This document shows, piece by piece, positions 1-9,608 of a DNA stretch of 64,000 bases. The notes beneath the pieces are model-generated. The model was not told the DNA's origin, did not search any database, and saw only the letters and a list, made by a program, of their open reading frames with translations. The stretch spans positions 1 to 64,000 of the forward strand of contig SPJM01000342.1 in assembly GCA_006844585.1 (NCBI GenBank), given 5' to 3'. The position numbers and the translations under genes were made by a program. This DNA comes from Methylococcaceae bacterium. Its GTDB lineage: Bacteria > Pseudomonadota > Gammaproteobacteria > Methylococcales > Methylomonadaceae. The first letter of the stretch is position 1. Every line of letters starts with the position of its first letter.

Positions 1-386
1 AAAATCTGATGCCCGCGGTTATACATACACTTCTTATAAGCTCGCTTATAAAGGTTTTCAGAACGGAAGCCTTCTTTAGTTCCGCCGCCAAAACCGCCGA
101 CTGTTGCGCCTATTGCCGCGCCCCTGCCCGGATTACCGGCAATTGCGCCTAAGGCCGCCCCGGCGGCTGCGCCTAATGCGCCGCCGACTAGCGCGCCTTT
201 GGTGGTTTCGATGGGGACATCGCCGGAAGCTTGGCGCGCCAAATAGCGACATTCATGTAAATCTTGTTCAATACGGTGGGCGTTGGGATCGTTGTATGGG
301 TCGACAACAGGCCGCCAGTCGGTTTGGCTGGCGCAACCGTTTAACAATAGAGCAAATGCGGCAATGCCGATGAATGTAGTTTTCAT
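1..386 (-). CDS. Glycine-zipper lipoprotein, 3' end cut by window edge
   Basis: Reverse-strand translation MKTTFIGIAAFALLLNGCASQTDWRPVV...GALVGGALGAAAGAALGAIAGNPGRGAAIGATVGGFGGG, open to the edge; lipobox LLNGC and glycine-zipper repeats. Absent from the ORF track because no stop lies in the window. Confidence 0.75.
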   Translation of the reverse strand, partial: MKTTFIGIAAFALLLNGCASQTDWRPVVDPYNDPNAHRIEQDLHECRYLARQASGDVPIETTKGALVGGALGAAAGAALGAIAGNPGRGAAIGATVGGFGGGTKEGFRSENLYKRAYKKCMYNRGHQI

Positions 387-474
387 AGCTGTTTCCAAAA
401 GAGTCATTAGGTTGACAGGATAATTTTGTTGCTTGAATTTAACATGAATGGGGGCTTAGTTTTTTTTATAGCGG

Positions 475-2964
475 TTATAGTTCCCGAAAAATACGCATCG
501 GCGAGTGTTTAACGACATTGCGTACGCCCCAGGAGCCGATTAGCGCCACTGCGCCGGTTCCGGTGCATAACACAATCAGCCATACCGCTAAATGCGGCGC
601 ATAATCTAAATGCAAAACAAAATGGTAAAGCACGAATAAAATTGTTTCCGAGATGATGACGGCTAATAGCGAAGCGATAAAGCCCAGCAAAGCAAATTCC
701 CATAAATGCACCGCTTGTAATAATCGCTTACCGGCTCCTAAAGTGCGTTTTAATGCGCCTTCATAAATACGCTGGTCCAGAGTTGAGTATATGGCGGCGA
801 ATAACACGGTAAATCCGGCCAATAAGGCGAAATAGAGTAAATACTCAATGGCGGCGGTAATTTGGCCTAAAATGGATTTGAATTGTTTCAACATCAAGTC
901 GACTTCCAGAATGGTGATGCCGGGGAACGTTTTAGCTAATTGATTGAGATAAGCTTTTTGCGCATCCGGCAGAAAGAAACTGGTGATATGAGTGCTGGCG
1001 TATTGATCCAGAGTGCCGGGTGAAAAAACCATGTAAAAGTTCGGTTTCATGGTATCCCAGCGAACTTTGCGGATGCTGTTGATTACCGCATCGAATTGGC
1101 GGCTGCCGACGGTGAAAGTCAGCCGGTCATTCAAATCGACTTTCAGGCTTTTGGCCAGTTTTTCTTCAATGGAAACTTGTCCAGGTTGTACATTCTCGGC
1201 AGTCCACCATTGTCCGGCGACAATTTTGTTGTCATCGGGGGGCGCTTCACTCCAGGTTAAACTGAGGTCGCGATGGATTGCCCGTTCGCCTTGCGATTCC
1301 TTAGACACAATTTGTTGTACGGGGGTGTCGTTAATGCGCACTAAACGGCCTCTGATTACGGGATAAAAGCGCGCTTCCTTGATTTCCTGGTTTTTTAAGC
1401 TGTTTTCAAAGGCATTTTTCTGATCGGGAAAAATATTCATCACAAAATGGTTGGGCGCGTTATCCGGCAGTTGTTTTTGCCAATCGGCCAATAAATCGGT
1501 TCGCACCGTAAAGCTGATGATCATGGCAACCAGCGTTAAGCTGAATCCGAGGATTTGACTAATGCTGCGGCTGGGACTGCGGGTTAAATTTTGACTGGCG
1601 AAGCGTAGATGCAGCGGCAGGCGAAGCTGTTTGCGACGCCAGATATGCAGGCCGAGGTAAAGCAATCCGCCCAATAAGGCGGTGATGGCGAAGCCGCCGC
1701 CGAGAATGCCGACGGTCATTTTGAGATCATCGGTGTAGCGCCAAACGAAAATGCTGACCAGCAGCAGCGCCAATCCGTAAACCAGCCAACTGCTGATGGG
1801 CATGGGGTCTAAATCATGTCTTAAGGCGCGCAAGGGCGATACGTTTTTTAGGCGCAACAAAGGCGGCAGGGCAAAGCCGAACAATACCGCCAATCCGGTA
1901 AAAAAACCGAAAAAAACGGCAAAAAGTCCGGGTTCGGCGACTTCGGCAGGGAGTAAATCGCGCAATAAATGAAATAAATAGAGTTGCCCTAACCAGCCTA
2001 GCGCACAGGCGATTATATTGGTGAGGCAGCCGAGGATGATGAATTGCGTGATATAGAGATTGAGTACTTGTTTTTGCTTTAAGCCCAAACAGCGCAATAT
2101 CGCAGTCGCATTGAAATGGCGTTCGGTATAACGTCGCGCGGCCATGGCGATGGCTACCCCGGCGATAATGATCACCACTATGCTGGCCAATCCCAAATAG
2201 CGCTCGGCGCGTTTGATCGCCGTACCCAGTTCAGGACGATCTTCATGGATGTCCATGAGTCTTTGAGATGGGTTTAATTGCGGTTTAACCCAGTGATTAA
2301 ACTCAACAATATCTGCTTGCGCGCCGCTGAATTGGAAAAAATAATGGACATGACTGCCGGGTTGTATGACTTGGGTGGCGTGTAGATCATAACCGTTCAT
2401 CATCACTCTGGGCGATAAACTATATAAGTCGCCGCGTTTATCCGGCTCATAACTGATAATGCGGCTAATGCGCAGGGGTTTCTCGCCGATGTTTAATAAG
2501 TCGCCGATAGCCAGTTTTAAGGCGGAAAGGATGCGCTTTTCCACCCACACATTGCCGACCTTCGGGCCTTGCTGATGAACGGTTTCAGTTAAATAGTCCT
2601 GTTCAATGGTTTTCAAATGACCGCGTAAGGGGTAGTGTTTGCTGACCGCTTTTACGCCCGCCAAGAGCATTTCATCATTTTCAATCAAAACGGTGGAGAA
2701 TTCGGCGGTTTTGGCGCGTTTTAAACTCAGTTGCTCGGCTTGATCCAGCCACGGTTGAGGAATATGTGAGGAGCTGGTGATGACCAGGTCGGCGGCCAGA
2801 AATTCAGCGCCTTGCAAATTCATGGTTTTCTGTAAACGCTCAGCAAACAGGCTGATCGCGGTGGTGCTGATCACGGCGATGCTCAAGGCCAGAATCAAGA
2901 TGGTGAGTTCACCGGAACGAGCGTCGCGGCGCAATAGGCGAAAAGCCAAAGCCAGTTGATTCAT
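475..2964 (-). CDS. ybbP: ABC transporter permease, FtsX/YbbP-like
   Basis: 829 aa, multiple TM segments, FtsX-like permease signatures; follows the ybbA ATPase. Confidence 0.85.
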   Translation of the reverse strand: MNQLALAFRLLRRDARSGELTILILALSIAVISTTAISLFAERLQKTMNLQGAEFLAADLVITSSSHIPQPWLDQAEQLSLKRAKTAEFSTVLIENDEMLLAGVKAVSKHYPLRGHLKTIEQDYLTETVHQQGPKVGNVWVEKRILSALKLAIGDLLNIGEKPLRISRIISYEPDKRGDLYSLSPRVMMNGYDLHATQVIQPGSHVHYFFQFSGAQADIVEFNHWVKPQLNPSQRLMDIHEDRPELGTAIKRAERYLGLASIVVIIIAGVAIAMAARRYTERHFNATAILRCLGLKQKQVLNLYITQFIILGCLTNIIACALGWLGQLYLFHLLRDLLPAEVAEPGLFAVFFGFFTGLAVLFGFALPPLLRLKNVSPLRALRHDLDPMPISSWLVYGLALLLVSIFVWRYTDDLKMTVGILGGGFAITALLGGLLYLGLHIWRRKQLRLPLHLRFASQNLTRSPSRSISQILGFSLTLVAMIISFTVRTDLLADWQKQLPDNAPNHFVMNIFPDQKNAFENSLKNQEIKEARFYPVIRGRLVRINDTPVQQIVSKESQGERAIHRDLSLTWSEAPPDDNKIVAGQWWTAENVQPGQVSIEEKLAKSLKVDLNDRLTFTVGSRQFDAVINSIRKVRWDTMKPNFYMVFSPGTLDQYASTHITSFFLPDAQKAYLNQLAKTFPGITILEVDLMLKQFKSILGQITAAIEYLLYFALLAGFTVLFAAIYSTLDQRIYEGALKRTLGAGKRLLQAVHLWEFALLGFIASLLAVIISETILFVLYHFVLHLDYAPHLAVWLIVLCTGTGAVALIGSWGVRNVVKHSPMRIFREL

Positions 2965-3644
2965 ATCAGTTTACCTGCGTCGAGTTTAATCGTGCGCTGA
3001 CAGCGCCCCGCCAGTTCGTTATCATGCGTCACCAGAATTAAAGTGGTCTGTTTTTCGGCATTGAGCTGGAATAAAAGTTCGATAATTTGCGCGCCGGTGC
3101 GACTGTCTAAATTACCAGTCGGCTCGTCGGCGAATAAAATGGCCGGTTCGGTAACGAAGGCGCGAGCCAGAGCGACTCGTTGTTGTTCACCGCCTGATAA
3201 TTGCCGGGGCGTGTGTTGGAGACGCTCGGCCAGACCGACGCGGTTTAGTAAGCGTTCGGCTTTATGCTCAGCTTGTTTGTCATTGGCCAGTTCCAGCGGC
3301 AGCATGACATTTTCCATTGCGGTTAGGCCGGGCAGCAATTGAAAGGATTGGAAAACAAAACCGATTAGTTGATTGCGCAATAAGGCGCGGCCATCTTCAT
3401 TCATCGCGGTGAGTTCTTTACCGTTGATTTGTATGCTGCCGACGCTGGGCGTATCCAGGCCCGCCATCAGACTGAGCAAAGTGGATTTTCCCGAACCGGA
3501 TGCGCCGACGATAGCCAGGCTGTCTCCGCGGTGAATTGTTAAGTCAACAGATGACAAGATGTGCAATAATCCGTTTGCGGTTGGGACGCTTTTTCCCAGA
3601 TTGCGTGTTTCAATAATGACTTGATCGGTTTCAATGATGGGCAT
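2961..3644 (-). CDS. ybbA: ABC transporter ATP-binding protein, YbbA/LolD-like
   Basis: Walker A GASGSGKST, signature LSGGEQQRVALARA, Walker B ILFADEPT. Likely start MPIIETDQVI at 3644; the ORF track extends to 3728. Confidence 0.88.
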   Translation of the reverse strand: MPIIETDQVIIETRNLGKSVPTANGLLHILSSVDLTIHRGDSLAIVGASGSGKSTLLSLMAGLDTPSVGSIQINGKELTAMNEDGRALLRNQLIGFVFQSFQLLPGLTAMENVMLPLELANDKQAEHKAERLLNRVGLAERLQHTPRQLSGGEQQRVALARAFVTEPAILFADEPTGNLDSRTGAQIIELLFQLNAEKQTTLILVTHDNELAGRCQRTIKLDAGKLI

Positions 3645-4242
3645 GATAAAAATTTTATTAACATTATATTTGGCGATATTTTCAACCACTCTGACAGCTA
3701 AATCAATTGTTGTCTTAGGGGATAGCATTAGCGCCGGTTACGGAATGGACGTGCAAAACGGTTGGGTGGCCTTATTAGCTGATAAACTGAAAACCGAAAA
3801 TTCGGCCTATCGGATCCGCAATGAAAGCATCAGCGGCGATACCAGCGCAGGCGGCATTGCCAGGGTTGATGGAATTCTACAGCGTTATCAGCCCTCGATT
3901 ATTATCCTGGAATTGGGCGCCAATGACGGTTTGCGTGGTTTTCCGACAAAAAAAATAAAGGCCAATTTACAGGAAATTGTGCGCCGCGCCCAGCAACAAA
4001 ATGTCAAAGTTTTACTGCTCAGTATGCGTATTCCGCCGAATTACGGCAGACGGTACACGCAAATGTTTTATCAGCTCTACCCGGATCTGGCGACGGAAAT
4101 GCAAATTCCTTTCGTGCCTTTCATTTTGGAAGATGTGGCGTTAAGAGAAAAGCTAATGCAACATGATGGTTTACACCCTAATGAGCTTGCCCAGAAAATG
4201 ATTTTGGGCAAGGTTTGGGAGTATCTGAAGCCGCTGCTTTAA
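3643..4242 (+). CDS. tesA: Acyl-CoA thioesterase I / arylesterase, GDSL family
   Basis: Signal peptide then VVLGDSISAGYGM (GDS block), GANDG block and DGLHPN catalytic block. ATG at 3643 (alternative 3634). Confidence 0.88.
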   Translation: MIKILLTLYLAIFSTTLTAKSIVVLGDSISAGYGMDVQNGWVALLADKLKTENSAYRIRNESISGDTSAGGIARVDGILQRYQPSIIILELGANDGLRGFPTKKIKANLQEIVRRAQQQNVKVLLLSMRIPPNYGRRYTQMFYQLYPDLATEMQIPFVPFILEDVALREKLMQHDGLHPNELAQKMILGKVWEYLKPLL

Positions 4243-4690
4243 CAGTATTTTACATATTTCCGGTTATTTAGGTTGAAATGATTCTTAGGAGCGGCTAAAT
4301 TTGGGCGTTAACAATATTATGTAAATATTACAAGGCTCTATATGAAGTTTATTGCTTTTTTTTAAGTTTTATTTGATGAATTCAAGTTTGACGTTTTTTT
4401 GGTTTTTCATCAATAAATTTATATTCCCACAAAAAAATATTTTCATGGCAAGCTTTGCAGCCAGGTGACGAAATTTGTCACAAAAAAAATAAAACCATTA
4501 TTTTTCATATTGTTGTTATTCTGCAACATTGTATGTTGTTTTCTTGTTGTATTGCCCACCACTCCTACAAAACTATTGTTGTGATTACGACATTGGGTTT
4601 TGTGAACCAGTTCAAGTTTTTAATTTTACTCAAAAAACCCTTTTTTTATCCGGAGCCTTGCCTTGACTAAAAACGGAATGAAATCTATAG

Positions 4691-4726
4691 TGGAAACCCA
4701 GTGGTAGAAAAGTGGAAAAAAATGGA
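4691..4726 (+). promoter_or_regulatory. Putative MraZ operator: four TGG-centred repeats at 10-11 bp spacing
   Basis: TGG at 4691, 4702, 4713 and 4723 in tagTGGAAacccagTGGTAgaaaagTGGAAaaaaaaTGGA, immediately upstream of mraZ. Confidence 0.65.
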
Positions 4727-4752
4727 TTTTTTGAGAAATTCGGGGGACATTC

Positions 4753-5220
4753 TTGTTTCGGGGCAGCAGCAATATCAATTTGGATGCCAAAGGGCGTCTG
4801 GCGATTCCTACTCGTTATCGGGGGGAGTTGGAGGAGTGTTGCGCCCGGCAAATGATATTAACCGTGGGCGTCAATGAAAAATGCACGGGCGAAGAAGGTT
4901 GTCTCTGGTTGTACCCGTTACCAGAATGGGAAATCCTGGAAAAAAAAATTAACGGTTTGGCGAGTTTGAATAAAAGCGCCAATAAACTTCGACGCTTTTT
5001 AATCGGTAACGCCTGCGAATGTGAAATGGATGGGCAAGGGCGTTTATTGATTCCTGAAAATTTGAGAAAGTTCGCCGGCATGGAAAAACATATTGTTTTT
5101 ATCGGCCAATTGAACAAGTTTGAGATATGGAATCAACAAGCCTGGCAGGCTAAAGAAGCGGACTGGATGAGTGGCGGTGATGATGAAGGTTTGGACGAAC
5201 TATCGGATCTTTCCTTTTAA
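4753..5220 (+). CDS. mraZ: Transcriptional regulator MraZ
   Basis: MFRGSSNINLDAKGRLAIPTRYR...; TTG start; first gene of the dcw cluster. Confidence 0.92.
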   Translation: MFRGSSNINLDAKGRLAIPTRYRGELEECCARQMILTVGVNEKCTGEEGCLWLYPLPEWEILEKKINGLASLNKSANKLRRFLIGNACECEMDGQGRLLIPENLRKFAGMEKHIVFIGQLNKFEIWNQQAWQAKEADWMSGGDDEGLDELSDLSF

Positions 5221-5225
5221 TTATC

Positions 5226-6158
5226 ATGGAACATTTTTCGGTATTGTTTAATGAGTCGTTACAAGCGCTCAATATTAAGGCTGATGGCTTTTATATAGAT
5301 GGCACTTTTGGAAGAGGCGGACATAGTCAAGGGATTTTAAAACAGTTAGGCGAGCGTGGGCGTTTATTGGCTTTTGACAGAGACCCCGACGCCATTCATT
5401 CGCCGATTGCTCAAGCCTTGTTGAAAGATGATCGTTTTGAATTGCATTATGGATGTTTTTCGGAGTTGGCGGATGTGGTCTCTAATAGAGGATTGTTTCA
5501 GCAAGTTGATGGCGTATTAATGGACTTAGGCGTTTCTTCGCCGCAATTGGATAATCCGGATCGTGGCTTCAGTTTTATGCAAGACGGTCCTTTAGATATG
5601 CGCATGGATGTGAATGCGCCGTTGACTGCGGAAAAATGGTTGCGTGAAGTCGAAGAGCAAGAGTTGATCAAAGTGTTGTTTGAATACGGCGAAGAGCGTT
5701 TTGCTAAAAGGATTGCTCGCGCTGTGATGACGACCAGGGAAAAGCAGGCAATTGCCAGGACTGCGGATTTAGTTAAATTGGTTGAACAGGCGATTCCTTA
5801 TAGAGAAAAGCATAAGCATCCGGCGACGCGTACCTTTCAAGCGATAAGAATTCGCATCAATAGCGAGTTGCAAGAAGTTGAAGCGGGTTTGCGGCAAGCG
5901 GTTGAAGTTTTAAGTATCGGCGGTCGTTTAGTGGTGATTTCTTTTCATTCTTTGGAAGATAGAATTGTGAAAAGATTTATTCGGCAAGAGTCAGGATTGA
6001 AACATAATCCGGGGCGATTGCCGGTAAAGGAAGAAGATATCGCTCGAGGTTGTTTGAAAAAAATCGGTAAAGCGATTAAAGCCGGTCCGGAAGAGTTAAA
6101 GCAAAATCCACGTTCTCGCAGCGCTGTGATGAGAATTGCCGAGAAAGTTGATGCTTGA
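5226..6158 (+). CDS. rsmH: 16S rRNA (cytosine(1402)-N(4))-methyltransferase
   Basis: MEHFSVLFNESLQAL...YIDGTFGRGGHS...MDLGVSSPQLD; dcw position. Confidence 0.95.
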   Translation: MEHFSVLFNESLQALNIKADGFYIDGTFGRGGHSQGILKQLGERGRLLAFDRDPDAIHSPIAQALLKDDRFELHYGCFSELADVVSNRGLFQQVDGVLMDLGVSSPQLDNPDRGFSFMQDGPLDMRMDVNAPLTAEKWLREVEEQELIKVLFEYGEERFAKRIARAVMTTREKQAIARTADLVKLVEQAIPYREKHKHPATRTFQAIRIRINSELQEVEAGLRQAVEVLSIGGRLVVISFHSLEDRIVKRFIRQESGLKHNPGRLPVKEEDIARGCLKKIGKAIKAGPEELKQNPRSRSAVMRIAEKVDA

Positions 6159-6423
6159 GCGGAATGGCCTGGTATTCAGCGGATTGTGTGTGTTGATGTT
6201 GTTGTCGGCATTGTGGGTGGTGTATCGAAAATATCGGGTTAGGCAGCTTTTTAATGAAATACAGGTGATGGAAAGAGAGCTGGATAATCATGAGGTTGAG
6301 TGGGGGCGCTTGCAGTTGGAAATCTCCATGTTGACGGAGAGCAATCGGGTCGAAATAGCGGCTAAAAAACGTTTGAATTTAGTCATGCCGCAGCGTGAAG
6401 AGATTGTTTACATAAAACCTTGA
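6151..6423 (+). CDS. ftsL: Cell division protein FtsL
   Basis: Short bitopic protein with coiled coil between rsmH and ftsI. Probable ATG at 6151 (ORF track 6136), overlapping the rsmH stop. Confidence 0.85.
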   Translation: MLERNGLVFSGLCVLMLLSALWVVYRKYRVRQLFNEIQVMERELDNHEVEWGRLQLEISMLTESNRVEIAAKKRLNLVMPQREEIVYIKP

Positions 6424-8144
6424 TGGCTGATTTTTTTGAGCTTCATAAGCCTGAACATAAGGTCAACTATGCGGCAAGACGAAAGCAGGTGCTTGTTTTG
6501 GCGTATATGGCGACTGCGGTATTAGCGGTGAGAGCAATTGATCTGCATATTGTAAAGAAATTTTTTTTACAACAGAAAGCGCAGAATCAATATGTCTCCA
6601 AAGTTGTAGCGCCCGCTTATCGCGGACGGATTTTAGATAGGAACGGCGAGGTGCTGGCGATGAGTACGCCGGTAAAAACCGTTGCTGTAGATACCCGGCA
6701 ATTGAAAAAGGAAGATGAAGATAAGTTTTCAGTGATCGCGGATAAATTGAATGTTGCTGAGCAGGAAATTAGCAAGTGGTTGACGATAGCCCCGAATAGG
6801 CATCGTTACTTTTATTTAAAAAGGCGAATTAATCCTGATTTGGCGGAACAAGTACAACAGTTGAAAGTGTCGGGAATACATTTTGAAGACGAACTTAAAC
6901 GCTTTTATCCGCATGGCGAGGTGACCGGACATTTAATCGGTTTTACCAATATTGACGACCAAGGTCAGGAAGGTTTGGAGCGCGCTTATCAGAGAAGTTT
7001 GCAAGGCGTCAGCGGGAAAAAGAGGGTCATTCAGGATGGTCAGGGGCAGATCATCAAGGATATTGAACATATTGTCGAACCGGTAGACGGAACAGATTTA
7101 CGATTGACAATTGATAATCGCATTCAGTATTTAGCCTACCGGGAGTTACAAAAAGCGTTTTTAAAACATAAGGCTAAAACAGCTTCATTAGTAGTGTTAA
7201 ACGCCAAAAACGGCGAAATTCTGGCGGCGGTCAACCAACCGGCGTTTAATCCGAATAATCGGAAAAATATAGTTGCATCGCGCTACCAGAATCGGGTGAT
7301 GGTGGACACTTTTGAACCAGGATCTACGGTTAAGCCTTTTGTTGTGGCGGCGGCTTTGCAAGGAAAATTTATTCGCCCTAAAGATCGCTTTAAGACTGAA
7401 GGTATTTATCGGCTGGATGGTAATGTCATCAAAGACGCGCGAAATTACGGGGTTTTAAGTTTGGGCGGCGCCATTAAAAAATCCAGCAATATCGCCCTGA
7501 GCAAGATTGCGCTGAAAATGCCGCCGGAATATATGTGGGACAGTTATCGACAGTTGGGTTTCGGGATTTCCGCAGGCGTCGGTTTTCCGGTTGAAGCGGC
7601 TGGTTCAGTGATGGACTTCCATGGCTGGAACCGCTTTGAACAAGCAACATTGTCATTTGGTTATGGCATGTCGGCTTCGTTGTTGCAGTTGGCGCGCGCT
7701 TATACCGCGTTGGCGGATGACGGCATTTTACATTCGGTGAGTTTGTTATCGCGACAACAAGATTTTGATCAACAGCGGGTTTATTCGGCGGAGACGGCTA
7801 AAGCTGTGCGGACGATGATGGAACGGGTGGTGAGCATAGATGGCACTGCTCGGAAAGCGCGAGTTGAAGGTTACCGCGTTGCCGGTAAAACCGGGACGGT
7901 GCGGAAGGTCAACAATGGCGAATATGTGGAAAATGCTTATCTTTCGCTTTTTGTCGGCATGGCCCCGGCCAGTGCGCCGCGTTTTATCATTGCGGTGATG
8001 ATTGATGAGCCTAGCGCCGGAGAATATTACGGCGGCGCGGTGGCGGCTCCGGTGTTTTCGGCGGTGATGGCGGGAACCTTGAGAACTTATGCGGTATCGC
8101 CCGATCAGGAAGATTCGATGCCTTTATTATTGACGCGGAAATGA
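6423..8144 (+). CDS. ftsI: Peptidoglycan D,D-transpeptidase FtsI (PBP3)
   Basis: YRGRILDRNGEVLAMSTPV, active-site STVK (EPGSTVKPF), SSN and KTGT motifs. Confidence 0.95.
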   Translation: MADFFELHKPEHKVNYAARRKQVLVLAYMATAVLAVRAIDLHIVKKFFLQQKAQNQYVSKVVAPAYRGRILDRNGEVLAMSTPVKTVAVDTRQLKKEDEDKFSVIADKLNVAEQEISKWLTIAPNRHRYFYLKRRINPDLAEQVQQLKVSGIHFEDELKRFYPHGEVTGHLIGFTNIDDQGQEGLERAYQRSLQGVSGKKRVIQDGQGQIIKDIEHIVEPVDGTDLRLTIDNRIQYLAYRELQKAFLKHKAKTASLVVLNAKNGEILAAVNQPAFNPNNRKNIVASRYQNRVMVDTFEPGSTVKPFVVAAALQGKFIRPKDRFKTEGIYRLDGNVIKDARNYGVLSLGGAIKKSSNIALSKIALKMPPEYMWDSYRQLGFGISAGVGFPVEAAGSVMDFHGWNRFEQATLSFGYGMSASLLQLARAYTALADDGILHSVSLLSRQQDFDQQRVYSAETAKAVRTMMERVVSIDGTARKARVEGYRVAGKTGTVRKVNNGEYVENAYLSLFVGMAPASAPRFIIAVMIDEPSAGEYYGGAVAAPVFSAVMAGTLRTYAVSPDQEDSMPLLLTRK

Positions 8145-9607
8145 AGTTAAGTCGGTTATTAGCAGGTTTCGCGCAAGTAAATAATGATTGCGCAGTGCAT
8201 GGCATCGTTTTGGATAGTCGTGAGCTGGCCGCAGGCGACGTTTTTTTTGCTTTATCGGGCGCTAACCGGCATGGATTGGTTTATGCCGAACAAGTGATGG
8301 AAAAAGGCGCGGCGGCGATTGTTTTTGACCCGACGGGATTGGATGAAAAACAACTAAAACAGGCTTTGAATAAGGGCTTCTTGGCTGTTAAAGGATTGAA
8401 CGAAAAGCTTGGGAAGATTGCCGCGCGATTTTATGGTTATCCCTCTCATTTGCTGAAAGTGATCGGGATTACCGGCACTAACGGAAAAACATCAAGCAGT
8501 CAATTTTTGGCTCAGATGTTGGATGAAAGCGCTGTGATCGGGACTTTGGGGTGGGGTGATGCAACGGCCTTAAAACCGACGATTAACACTACCCCGGACG
8601 CCATATCGTTGCAAAAAATGACAGCCGAATTGGCGGCGGAAAAAAAGCAATTTTTGGCGATGGAGGCGTCATCGCATGGATTGCAGCAGGGACGGGTCAA
8701 CGGCATGCAGTTTTATGCCGCGATATTTACTAATTTAAGCCGGGATCATTTAGATTATCACGGCGACATGCAGGCATATTTGGCCAGCAAGTTGAAATTA
8801 CTGAATTGGCCGGGGCTGGAGTTTATTGTGTTGAATATGGATGATGACTGGGTGACGGGAGCTTTGCCTGAATTATCGAAGGCCGCTGAGTGGTGGGGGT
8901 TTTCCGCTAAAGGCATAAGCACAAAGCGAGTGAATTTGTTATCTGCGGAAAATATTCGCTATGACTTGTCCGGCATTGGTTTTGATGCGCGCTGGCGACA
9001 TGAAAAAGTCGCGGTGCAGACAAAACTGATGGGGCGCTTTAATTTGGAAAATATTTTGGCGGCGATGACAACGCTATTGGCAATGGGGTATCCATTAAGT
9101 GAAATCGCTAAACGGGCGGAGCGCTTAAGCTCGGTCAGTGGGCGTATGGAAAGATTCGGCGGCGATGCTAAGCCATTGGTTTTTGTAGATTATGCGCATA
9201 CGCCGGATGCTTTGGAAAAATTATTATTGGCTTTGAAACCGCATTGCAGCCGTCAACTTAAATTAGTATTCGGCTGCGGCGGCGATAGAGATACAGGAAA
9301 AAGAGCTTTGATGGGAAAAGTGGCTGAACAATGGGCGGATGAAGTGATTGTGACGGATGATAATCCGCGCAGTGAATCGCCTGAAAGTATTACTGACGCT
9401 ATTTTAGCCGGGTGTGCTCAGTTGCCTGCAACCGTTATTCATGATCGTGAACGGGCGATAACAACAGCGATTGAACAAGCGAGCGATCAGGATTGCGTGG
9501 TCATTGCCGGCAAAGGCCATGAAGATTATCAAGAGATTGGCGGGCAACGGTTGCCGTTCAGCGATCAAGCGATAGTTAAGCAAACCTTGGCGGAATGGGG
9601 TCGTTGA
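8141..9607 (+). CDS. murE: UDP-N-acetylmuramoyl-tripeptide synthetase MurE
   Basis: GITGTNGKTSSSQ ATP-binding motif; DDNPRSESP motif typical of meso-DAP-adding enzymes; dcw position. Confidence 0.95.
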   Translation: MKLSRLLAGFAQVNNDCAVHGIVLDSRELAAGDVFFALSGANRHGLVYAEQVMEKGAAAIVFDPTGLDEKQLKQALNKGFLAVKGLNEKLGKIAARFYGYPSHLLKVIGITGTNGKTSSSQFLAQMLDESAVIGTLGWGDATALKPTINTTPDAISLQKMTAELAAEKKQFLAMEASSHGLQQGRVNGMQFYAAIFTNLSRDHLDYHGDMQAYLASKLKLLNWPGLEFIVLNMDDDWVTGALPELSKAAEWWGFSAKGISTKRVNLLSAENIRYDLSGIGFDARWRHEKVAVQTKLMGRFNLENILAAMTTLLAMGYPLSEIAKRAERLSSVSGRMERFGGDAKPLVFVDYAHTPDALEKLLLALKPHCSRQLKLVFGCGGDRDTGKRALMGKVAEQWADEVIVTDDNPRSESPESITDAILAGCAQLPATVIHDRERAITTAIEQASDQDCVVIAGKGHEDYQEIGGQRLPFSDQAIVKQTLAEWGR

Positions 9608-9608
9608 A

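Noticed and set aside
4450-4463. TGGCAAGCTTTGCA as a sigma-54 promoter
   Set aside because: Spacing between GG and GC is 8 nt instead of 10.
4455-4670. 71-aa ORF in the tesA-mraZ gap
   Set aside because: Low-complexity AT-rich sequence, no domain or plausible RBS.
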